Origin: Trissonchulus latispiculum
Lineage: Eukaryota; Nematoda; Enoplea; Enoplida; Ironidae
Direction of reading: 5' to 3'
NCBI GenBank assembly: GCA_030248195.1
Contig: JASAND010020624.1
Coordinates: forward strand, 1-64,000
DNA: 64,000 nt
Of this stretch, positions 45,301 through 57,300 are shown in pieces. How positions within the stretch are numbered: position 1 is the first letter of the stretch; each line of letters starts with the position of its first letter. A program made the position numbers and the translations under genes. A model generated the notes under the pieces. That model searched no databases and was not told where the DNA came from. It saw only the letters and a program-made list of their open reading frames with translations.

Positions 45301-48300
45301 TAGTATCTAGTTTTAAGTGTTGCTGGATGTTCTGAGGGTCCTGGAGTCCGGGTATACCGAAAAGTGTGTGCGCTGTCGGGACTTAGATCTTGGACAGACT
45401 TGTTCTTCTTGTCGTAAGCTTTCGATTGATACCCATTGTTGTTGTTGTTGTTGTTGCCATTTCCAGTGTTCGCCGTCAGTTCAATGTCCTAAATTTGAAG
45501 ACCCAGCATTCGTGCCACATTGACTGGGTCCGACCACAGGTGATCGGCAGTCAACCCGGTTGGCTGCGCTGGGCAGTTAAACAGATGATTGGTGTCATGG
45601 GGAGCTCCTCCGCAGTCAGGGCACGTATTTGCAGTGCCCGGATCCAAACGGTTTTGGTACGAATTAAGGAGATGGCAGTGTCCAGATCTGAGCTGAGCCA
45701 GTACTGAGCGAGTTCCTCTGGGCAAAGATTGCTCTGATTTGTCTATGGTGGGCGGGGGTCGACCGAGGACTCTGTTGTCGCCAAGGGTGGTTACGGTACT
45801 CTCGACTATGTGGGTGTGCAGCCATTTTTGGACTGCAGCAACAGAAACATTAGGTCCAAGTGAGTCATCGGCTGCTGTCAGGTACTGAAGGTGGCATCTG
45901 AATGGGTGGCGCTTCATGTCTCTAGGGGTGGGAGGTTCTTGGGCTAAGGAGTGGCAAGGGTGGTCTGGGGCTCTGCATCCCGCGGCAAATTGGCTGGAAA
46001 GGAGGAGACTGTGCTCTTTCACAGGAGGAATGCCGCATTCCTGGTGTAGGTGTTCTGCTGCGGACATTCTGTGGCAGCCGGTAGCTATGCGCAAGGCAGC
46101 ATTTTGAGCGACCTGGATCCTGTTGAGGCTAGATGGCGAAGCCTGGACAGACCAGATTGGCGCTGCGTAGTTGATGATCGATCTTCCTAACGCTTTGAAC
46201 GTGATAAGCAGCGTCTCTTTGTCTTGACCCCAAGACGTTCCGGCAAGGGATTTCAGAATAGAGTTACGTTGTTTCACGCGGTTGGCGATGATCTGGCAGT
46301 GAGGAGCGAAGGTGTACATAGTGTCAAAGGTCACTCCTAGAATCTTAGGTCTGGTTTCAAGGGGGAGGACGTCGTTTCCAATCGCGACTTGTGGGTGGAG
46401 TTTCGCTTGTTTCGTATGAGGCGTGAGAAGGGTGACTGTCGATTTAGCGGCTGAGATGTCCAGTTTGCGAAGGCGAAAAAATTCAGCCAGGCGAGGAAGA
46501 TAGTCATTTATCCTGTCTACGACTGGCGGAATAAGAGGCCCTGTGCTAAGGACAGTGACATCATCTGCGTAGCTAACGACAGAGACCCCATGACCATTGA
46601 TACCCATTGTGGATATTGGGTTAGCATACGCACAAATTTCAGTCTAATTTATGAGAAAAGCCAGGAGGAGCCCCAGCACACCCGGTTATTTACTAAAAAT
46701 TTGATGACTGAGACACATATATAATCAGGCCCGCACCCAGGATTTTGAAAAGGGGGGGGGGGTCCAAGGTAAAATGCAACCGGGGGTCTGGGGGGCGGAG
46801 CCCCCCAGAACTTGAAAATTTTTTGCATTTTTGCCCAAAAACAGTACATTGGACGTTAATTTGCAAATTGTCGCGCCGAAGGCGCGAAAATTTTTTAAAA
46901 TTAGTTGTTTTTGCCATAAAAATAGCAAAAATTTTCCATTTAGTCATCCCAAAAGAGGGGGTCTAGACCCCTTGAACACCCCCCCCTGGGTGCGGCCTTG
47001 TATATAATATACGAATTATAAACATATCATATCTGCTGAAGTACATGCTGAAGGAAAGTATCCGTACATGTCTGTCACGTACAAATCAAAGTCCTGGATA
47101 CAAATGCATGAAAAAATTTGAGAACCTTTTTTCTGAGGGGGGTTCTGGGGGAAGTAACTTTTTTCTTGGCATGGGCCATAATATCCGTAACGCAGACATA
47201 ACGAAAACTTTATTTTTTGTAAGATAGCTTAGAATGATCCAACTTCGAAATTTGGGGCTTCGAAAAAACACATTTTTCTATTTCATGTCTTATGTATATA
47301 AGTACAGTGTTTAGCTTTCATTTATTGAGTGTAAAAAATAATCGTCACTGTAGTATTGTGTAGTTATATTCTTTGAACTCACCAGAAAATTTTACTGCAA
47401 CGGCTATTAGAAGACTGTAAGATATCAGACACAGCCGAAACCGTTCCATCACCATCGCAGCAGTTTATAACCAGCGCCTAAATTCAGATATTTCAGAAAC
47501 AGCTAGATCATAACAGGAGTAATTTTAACGATGTGATCTGTCTTGACTAAGCATCGCAACATTAATTTGTTCGTCTCGCTTTAGTGAAACTCTTATGTTC
47601 AATGAGCTGTTAATCTGGTAAAATCTGAGATTGGGTTAATTTGGAACGTTATGTAGCTATGCTATTTTGCTATATAATACTGACGCACACGCATTTACTT
47701 AAACTTAGGAAATATGGTCCTGATACATGTATATATGTTTATATTGTAGCAAGTTTGCTCTGTTTGTGCTTTTCACTGCTTTTATTTTGTTGTATGTTCA
47801 ATTTATTGTTTTAGACCCTCTGACGATTTAGATCATTACATTCAGTATTTGGAGAAATTGAAGGAAGCCTTGAAATTTTTTGATGAAGAGGCTCCGAGAG
47901 GAAATCAAATTGAAAATCTTGTACGTCATAATTCTAGCTGAGTTTATCCGTCTCCTTGACTTTAACAGAAAACCCTAATTAAATATAGTATCAAAGTCGT
48001 GAGATCACAAACTAGTCGGACGTTCTGGTTCAAAAAAGTAGGCGTTTGTTTTTCCCGCTTAACTATATAGGTTGATATGGATAAAACCCTCAAATTAGCT
48101 AGTTAACGATATTGCTATGTTCACTAGATTTTTCGAGAAGTTCGCAAAAAATTAATTTTGTATTGAGCTATACTGTAGATTTACGAACGTGCTCATTTAC
48201 CAGTTATGTGTATTTATATCTTTGGTTTTATCCTTTGGAAGTCTTACTTCCTCCTCTTTAGGGCGGAGTGAAGCCGCTCCCTTTCAAAATCTATTCAAAG

Positions 48301-51300
48301 TCAAATGTCAATTTATTCCAAATCTGCAAAACAAGACTTCTATAAAAATTCACGCTATATTCTTATTGACCCTAGATTACATTAAACCTCAATTATTTGT
48401 TTAGCGTAACAGTTATGAGTTTGGTTGTGGATCATTGGAGAGAGAGTTTCGTCAAATTTTACGTCATAACAGTCAAGCTGCTAAAGTCGACGAAGTTTTG
48501 GCCAGTGTATCTGATAGCTATGGTATTACATCACGTTAAATCATTTTACTTATATTGAAGCATTTACGTAGTTAATAATGTGTTTTGGTGAAAATTGGCG
48601 GGGTTTTTTCAGTCAGAAAATAAGACCTGAATAATTCAGTTATATTGGAGAAATTTTATATCACTGCCCATTATAACCAGTTGCATTATTTTTGTTTTTA
48701 TGACTTTTGCTCTGAATTAATTTTAGAACCACAGTATGAAGAAGGAAAACTAACACTGTTACCAAGTTAGTTTTATATTTGTTGTTCTTATGTCAGCTGA
48801 TAGGCAAAATTATCGAGCTCGACACCAATTGTTTCGCCTATATAATTAACTTCTATAAATTAATCATATTTTTAGCTTAAAGCTAATAAACTCTTTAGTG
48901 GGTACGTTTCTGCCTTTTACAGTACGTACATTTTGTGGTCTCTTTGCAGAAACTTCTATTGAAAATTTGGCCAAAATTGCTTCATGGCTAACCAGTAATA
49001 CCAAAACGAGGGATTTCTTGCAAATTTACGCCGAAAATCGAGCATCAATGATGACGAAAACTTTACAAAGGTACATAACATAAGAATTCATGCTTCATTG
49101 CGTGCAGTTGTAATACATCGGCAAATTTGAGTTTTGTAACACAGTGGAATGTAACAGACAGTTTATGCCATCGAATCCAGCACCTTGGACTATTCCCAGA
49201 CCTTTTGGTTTTACGGTTGGCCCCTGGGTCGACGCTGAGCTATCTGTGGGAAAGTGGCCTGATCTAATGATCAGTCCACCTTTATGGGAAACCACAACGA
49301 TCACTGAAGAAGGAACGACAATTTAGCAGAGTGGCTTTTCTTCTTTGACCGTCCTTTCCCAGTTTTCAGGTTTCCACTGGTGCATGACCCCTTCTCCCCG
49401 CGTATTGCCTAAGGTACCTTAGTCACGGGTTTTTCTATCCAGAAGTGTGTCCGTCCACCAGGCACCAATTTTCCAGCTGGATACATAACCTTCAGCTGAA
49501 CGTAGAACCTAGCATTGTTTAAAAACGGCTGATTTTCGTTGCTAGTGCTGCAAGTACGTAGTTCAAGACTAGCATAGTATCAGCCAGTTTGTTGAGTTTT
49601 ACAGCACTTTTTAACTTTCAGCACCATTTTTGCATTGTTATACTTGTATTTTTTAGCATTTCTGACAGCAGGAAACTTGATTATGTCCCTGGAAGCGCAT
49701 CACCTTCTTTGGCTACGGGGGTTAGTTTTAAGTGTCTTCGTTTTGTTTTTGACAACTGGTACCGGTATAACTGATGGCCCTCTGCAATAAAAACAAGCAA
49801 ACTCGATGTTTAGTTTTAAGTTTCACTTTGTTATTGCATCATTCACAGCTAATTTCATGAAACAAGGATTTTTAGTATTGAGTGGTAGCTGTCTTGTAAA
49901 TGCGCCTGCATCTGCTTTGAACCTTCCCCGCGTATCTTTTTGGAAGCGGAACCGCTTCGGTTCAATCAGCAATTTCAATATCAACAAACTGTCTTTAAAT
50001 TTCTAGCTTAGAAAGCCTTCGTGGTGCAGCTATTTCATACTGTCTTAGAAGTCGCGGATCATGCCACGGTTAGAATTAAGAAATCTTAGCGCAGCTCCCT
50101 CTATCTCTCATAGGCAGGGGTCGTGTAATTCCCAGGAAAAGCCTGAGGCAGTAGGCAGTAGGCACTCATCTCTTTTTGGACTGAAGTTTCAGCAGTTAGC
50201 AGAAATGACACGAGAGGCTATCGTTCTCCTAGTGTTTCGTGCTTTTTTCTATTGCCGTGTCAAGCTCCTTGGAGAAACTGCGCATAAATCAGTGTCATCT
50301 CAAAGTTAAAATTTGCGTTCAAGGAAGAAAGGAGGAACTACTCCTAAACGGGTTGTCGATACCAAAAATCTTGGCGAAGTGTCATTGTCTTCTATCGTAG
50401 CTTCGTCAAAACACAAAATTTTCCAGAACTCCAGCCCAACACTAGTGAAGTAATATTTTTAGGGTATAAATTTGCTGCTTTCATCAAGGTTTTGTTTTGA
50501 AAATAAAATTGCATACCCCTTCCAAGAACTGCTTAATTACTGAATTCGGTGACCTGCAGGGACCTGGAGCCATCTGAGGGGTACGCTTTGGCAACTTTTT
50601 TTCCAACCTTTTGGGTAAAGTATATATCTCCTAGAAATGGAGAAAATGCGGGTTTTTGCCGCTGTACGCGATGGCACCCCCTCCCCCCCCCCCCCACACA
50701 CACAATCCGCCACCAGCAAGTGTATCGTACAAAGAGACAAGTATCGATACTTATTTTTGTGCATTTTTGTTGATGTTTTCAAAGTCCTGTCCAATTATCT
50801 ATAATTACTTTTTGTCAAAATTAGGAATTAGCCGCTCGTTTTGATTTAAATCGTTACATATATTAAATTCTGTTAACTGTCAGAGTTTGTGTAGGCATTG
50901 TCATCTATGCGTGAAAAGAGAAGCCCGCTTATATTCACCAGGTAAGGTTATTTGTGTGAGCGTGAATTAAAGCTCTTAATGAATGGCTCCGAATGCGTTT
51001 CTGTTTTGAAGCCTGGGCGCTTGCCTTATTTTTGCTGCCAGTTTGTTTGAATTTGATTGAATTTGAATTTTTGAATGTTTCTTTTTATTCAGTTTGTGTA
51101 TTTTCTGCTGGTATACAAGTGTCTTGCCCGAAACTGGGTAAAATTCATTCAGATTCTAGAAATAGAAACTTATCTTCGCAAAGGGTCTGGAATTCATTTA
51201 ATTTTGGGTACATTGCTTTTTGCAAGGCTTTATAGTTGGTTTGATACGCATTTGGAGCTTCATTTTATGTCTTGATCTTATTTTTAAAGTAAATGCTGTA

Positions 51301-54300
51301 GCAAGCTTATCTTTATGTTTTTTTGAACTACTAATGTTATAGGTTGCGCTAAGAAAGGAATCTGCGCCGGCGCGTTTAGGAGTGTGAGTTTTGCGCATGC
51401 GCAGAAACCTTGCGTTTACGTTTTTCATACTGACCAACAAAAAGTGCACCTTATAGCTCTTAATAGATTATGCACATCCGCCCCTATTTTAGCTTCGCTG
51501 ACATATCACCCTTGTGTGATGTTGGAAAATTTCAGAAATTAACATGGACCGTAGTGCATGCTGCATGTAATTGCAATAGCAAAATGACCACAACAGAAGT
51601 TTGGTAGCGTGGAATGCTATGCAAGACTTAACTGCGTCAGAATGCTGATTTTATTTAGTTAAATTTCTTATCTTATTTTGGAAATTCTCTGCGGGACTGT
51701 TCATATTTTACTGTTTATCGTAGTAGACAATAGTATAAGATGGGTCACTTCAGTTTGACAACCGTTCAACCCACACTCTGGTTGATTTTTTAATTAATTG
51801 AATACCGTTTATTAAAATTGTTGTATTCAGCTTCAGCACAGAATTAATGCGCCTGCATCTTTCGATTGTGTTGAAGTTTGTTAAATTTTGCATGGCTGGT
51901 CTAAAATGAGTTAGTTATGATTGTGTACAGCTTTCTCTGTGGCGAAGTGGACATTGAAGGTAGTTTGGATAAACTTAATGTACATCAGCACCTGTCTTCA
52001 CAGTTTGATTTGGATACAGTATCCACAGTTTTTAAATGTCTTCTTACTAAACACTTAATTTTGTTTCTGTCTTGCTTTGTCCACTATTGCACGCAATTGA
52101 TTTGCACGATTTTTTTACGATTCTTTAAATATAACTGTTTTTCTTTGGGAGGAGGAAGAAGAAGAAGATAAGAGGAAGAGTCTGAGAGTATTGTGAATGT
52201 GAGAATACTAAGGTTCAGGATTAAACAACGGATTAAAATTGAGTTAATACTGACTTTTTAAACTAATAGTTAGATAACAAACAAAATTCGAAAAAATTAA
52301 TTAGCTGTATCTGAAGAAATAGAATTAAAGTTAGTCCGTTTAACTATCATAGGGGTCGCGGTAGCGACCCCTATAATATGAGTGAAAATGGTCGAATGAC
52401 CGTGTAAAACAAGGCTGCGCAGAAGCTGCGCAGATCCTGCGCAGATTATGTGCGCAAAAAATTGTACGTGTCGAGTTTAGTATGTGTGCGAAGTTTCATC
52501 CCCGTACCACTTTCCGTTAAAAAGTTATGCCAAAAATCGCTTACGAGAGTGATGTTTTTTTCCGGTTTCTCGCTTTTGATGTCTCATAAGGGGGTTTTGT
52601 AGCTTGAATAACTACAGATAGAAAAATTTTTGCCTATGAAACCCATATATATTCTTGTAGTACAAATCAAAAATAAGAAAATAAGCTAGTTTTTATGCCT
52701 CCCAGGGCCGGAGAAAATTTTTGGCTGGGGGCCAAAGTCGGCCAAAACCCTAAAATGGCCAAAAAGTATGCTTCAAAGGCGCCTTAATAAGTCAGATTGG
52801 GCTATATATGGGGCAATACTGACTATATGGTTAAACAGTACACATATCGGGGTCGTTCAAATGCTATATGATTTTCCGTCTTCGTGCGTAATTTTTCGGT
52901 ACTGGCCGGCCAAAGTTGGTGAATTTTGGGTCGAAATTTGAACTTAATTTTTTCGCTTATTTTGCTACATGGGTGGCTCAAATTTTGCATACAAAGGTTT
53001 TTTGGGACGGAGAATCGATTCCCGCTATCAGTTTTGCTGCCCGAGTAACCCAAGTTGCTGGGCTGGTTCCACTTGACCGTCTGAGGGGTCATGTCGGTAA
53101 CCGCTTCCCGGAGGTCCATAGTAGGCTTTACTTTGCCTCTCCAAACTTTGTCTATAGGGGTTTTCTGTTGCGCCCAGCTCATTCCCGGTGTCCGTTTTGC
53201 CGTCTGACCCACCCATCTAGCTGTGCTGGTTCCACTTTGCCGTCTGGAGGGTCCGGTCGGTACCGACTTCCGGGAACACCATATAGGACTGTACATAGCC
53301 CGACAAAACTTTGTCTATAGGGGTTTTCTGGTGCGCCCAGCTCATTCCTGGCATCCGTTTTGCCGTCTGACCCACCCATCTTGCTGTGCTGGTTCCACTT
53401 TGCCATCTGGAGGGTCAGGTCGGTGGGAGGTCATGGGGTCAAAAATGAAAATTTTCAAAAGTGGTCAAATTTGGTATCAAATGGAAGCGCTAAGCGAGCT
53501 GAGCAACATTTGTCATAGAACTGCATGCTCAAAGTGGCTGTAGAGTGCTGTCGTGGGGTGGGGTGGGGACTTAGGCGATTTTCGGTCAAAAATGAAATTT
53601 TTCAAAAGTGGTATAATTTGGTACCAAATGAAAGCCCTGAGCGAGCTGAGCAACTTTTGTCATAGAACTGCATGCTCAAAGTAGCTGTAGAGTGCTGTGC
53701 TGGGGTGGGGTGGGGACTTAGGCGATTTTCGGTCAAAAATGAAATTTTTCAAAAGTGGTATAATTTGGTACCAAATGAAAGCCCTGAGCGAGCTGAGCAA
53801 CTTTTGTCATAGAACTGCATGCTCAAAGTGGTTGTGGAGTGCTGTGGTTGGTTTGCTTGCTACCGTTGAAAGATATCTATATATACATACCTTCATGAGC
53901 ATACATATATAAAATAATAGAAAACAAGAACAAAAAGTGCTCCTTCGTCGCATGTAAAATACATATGAGTCTTCGTAGGCAGGTTGTACATAAGCAAAAA
54001 CTAGCCTGTGAAATACATATGAGTTCCGTAGGGAGGTTGTAAATTAAGGAAAACAAGTTGCAACCGCTTAACATATGAGCCTGTCCTACAACGAGGCTCA
54101 TATTGGCGTCACAGTGCATTCCACTTTAAAGCCTCATTAAAGAACCTCAGCTTCATCCACATTACGGAAAAATGAATAGACGTCATGGCCCAGGACTGAA
54201 GTGAACTACGACTGCTCAAGCTGAACTGTGCATGCAACCTGTTTCCTGAAACACTATGGCACACCTCTAATGCATTCTCGAAACACTTTCACATTATATA

Positions 54301-57300
54301 TACATACGCAGAATGCGTTCCCACTTGGCTGTGAGTCAGAGCGCCTCATGGCGTACCGTATTGAGCATATGCACACTATAATGACTGATCAACATTATAT
54401 ATATGAAGGATAATTTGTAATGAAAAGCTTTATGCAGTATGTATTTATATAAAAGTAAATCTGCAAATTATTCGTATTATGACATACGCCAATATGAGCC
54501 TCGTTGTAGGACAGGCTCATATGTTAAGCGGTTGCAACTTGTTTTCCTTAATTTACAACCTCCCTACGGAACTCATATGTATTTCACAGGCTAGTTTTTG
54601 CTTATGTACAACCTGCCTACGAAGACTCATATGTATTTTACATGCGACGAAGGAGCACTTTTTGTTCTTGTTTAGTTAGCTGGGTTAGAATTTAATCTTT
54701 CTAACCTGAGCGCCTGTTGAGGGTTCTGATCTAATTTCATTTAATCTAGTTTAATATTTGAGCAACAGAGCGCGGCTTTGCCACTAAACGTTTCGACGAG
54801 CATATCGCGCCGGGCTGGCTTTAGTGTTTTAGCTTTTTAACTTTCCCAGCTTTTTAGATTATGGTAGGCAAATCGGTTACTAACTTCTTTATTTAGGTTC
54901 AAGTGTATAGTACTGTAACGTTAAGAAAAGCAATTTTTGCTGCTTTATGGTATATATTCATTTCAATTGTTTGTAGTATTCTTTGAAACGCCACCATTGT
55001 GTGTGTTCGCAGCCGTTATCACTGCTTTCGTGGTTGTAATTGTAGATTTTGTGGATTTCTTTTTTGTTTATTATTTTAGCCAAAGACAGCGAAAAATTAC
55101 TCGAGCTTATGCAATGGATCCAGGTAATTTTATTTCAGGGATCTACTAGGCAATTAGCGCATTGCATGCACTCTGTTTTTATTTTATTTAGTACTCTGGT
55201 GTGCCCTAGGTTTTTTTTGGTCAAAAATAGCGTCGTTTGCAGAAATGAACAATAGTTTTGACGACGCCAAAATAAAAATGACGAAAGAATGACCAAGCCA
55301 AAATGTGGAAGTAGCACTCAAATTTAAAAAAGAATGCAAAGTTTCTATTATGTTTTAACAGTGATTTTTCAAAAAATTCTCAGATTTTGGGGGCTGCCGC
55401 CCCCAAACCCCCGCTCTATATGGCCCTTTTGGTTTATGTTAACCTTCGACTATGTTTGAATAGTCAATCAGTATATCTATATACAAAGCCATAGATTACG
55501 AGACTTCATGCTACATCCTTCAATTGCGTTTTGATGCATGCTTCTCATACCATTTTCGCTGAATATTTTCTTTGAAAAATGAAAACTTTCTCTTCGGATT
55601 ATCTCGGCTAGAATGGAATGAGAGCTTACGTATATATACGTACGGACCAGGATGTTTAAGAAAGTTTATTATATAAATGTTATAACTACTAGGGATGGAT
55701 CTGGAGGGTAGCCCCGTCGTCGCGATTTGAAGGTAGGAAAAAGCAAACAGGAAAAATAGAAAAAAGGGACGTCAACAAAATTTCGCTCGCGCGTATGCGC
55801 ATATTTTCAAAGTTTTTGCCAGATTTTTGGATAGAAAAAGCTTAAAATGTCGTGCGATTTTAGCAAAAAATTATTATTTTCGCTCAAAAAACTGTAAATT
55901 TTTAAAAATGTTCTTGTTTCTGCAAAATGAAAAGAATTAAAGATTTTAAGAATGATTTCATCTAAAAAGAAAAAAATTTCTTTAACTTCTGGGGGGCTCC
56001 GCCCCCCAGACCCCCCAAACTGTATCGGGTTGTTCTCGTCATTGTTAATGCTCAAAGACATGATACATACAATGACACCAGATATTATTATATGAGTATG
56101 TAAGTTAGCATGTATATTAGCGGGACAATGTGAAATATGAAGTAACACACGCCAACAATGTAAAATTCAACCAAAATTAGGAATTATAACCTAAAATCAA
56201 AACAAAACTGCATTTCTGCAAAAATTTATTTTTGACGTTGGACAAATAAAAATGACGTTCAGAAAATAAAAATGAAGAAAATTTGATGAAATCCGATTTA
56301 AAAAAAACGCTGGGTGTGCCGTTTAGTGATGAACAGTTTTCAGTGGTTATGAAACTTATTCTTCTTAAATTTCACAACAGATATTCAAACATTTGTTGGC
56401 CAGTCTGATTTTCTGCTTGGTAAAATTTTATGGTTAAGTAAGTTGCTCATTAACCCGAATTCTTCAGAATGAAACTTTACTAACCTATAGATAGTTCACT
56501 CTGACTCTCTGACAACTGTATTCTGGGGTTGGAACGGGTTGGTTACAATTTCCCTGGTTAGATACCTGGGTTTATTTAAAAAAAGTGGGGGGGGGACGCC
56601 CCCCCACTAGTGGGGGGGCAGGTCGACAAGTGGGGCAATAAAATGGGCCACAAATGCTAACAAGCAGGCCCCAACGGGGCATTATTCCTTCGCAGACCTG
56701 TAAAATTTCTGTTGATTCCAGTTATCCCCCTATTCCTGCTATGATTGTTTCCGTAGTCTCATTATTCCTTGAATCGACTTATTCTTATTTGAAACTTAAT
56801 GAGCATTTAAGAGTGCATTTTCATTGTTCGACGGAAACAACGACAGTTGCTTAGAAATAGGAACAGAACAAAAGCTAAAAATCAAGTCCCTGATTCGCTG
56901 TCAAGACAGTTACGAATTTGCCCTCTATGTTTAAATCTATAACATTCATAATGGATCCAAATTCCAATACATTTCCATTTATTTTTACATTGTTCGTTTT
57001 TATCCTCATCTTCGGCTGGCTGCTGAGCTGTTCAATGAATAGTTCAGCCCAAAGTCATCCCTATAAGTGCACCTTTGTGCTGCTCTCCCAAGCAGCACTG
57101 GCGCCAAAAATATGCAGCCACCTGGTCTGCTGACAGTCAAAGACTGCGAAAAGAAAGCCGTTGCGAAATCTTAAATAGTCTGAATTCTCAAACCTAATTT
57201 GCATATTGCATCCAGAGCAAAAAACTGCCTAAGCTAGCCCTGTGCTGAAGATAGGGCTTCTAAATAGTGAAATGACTCAGTAAACACAAAAGATACCAAA

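Noticed and set aside
49144..49326. 183-nt frame in an EXOC7 intron
   Set aside because: No recognised homology, not in phase with flanking exons, and an antisense frame of similar length is also open.
56381..56437. Candidate EXOC7 exon (reads IQTFVGQSDFLLGKILW with phase 1 entry)
   Set aside because: Its phase does not fit between exons 55080-55123 and 57747-57827, and the matching Exo70 segment is already encoded at 57747-58384.
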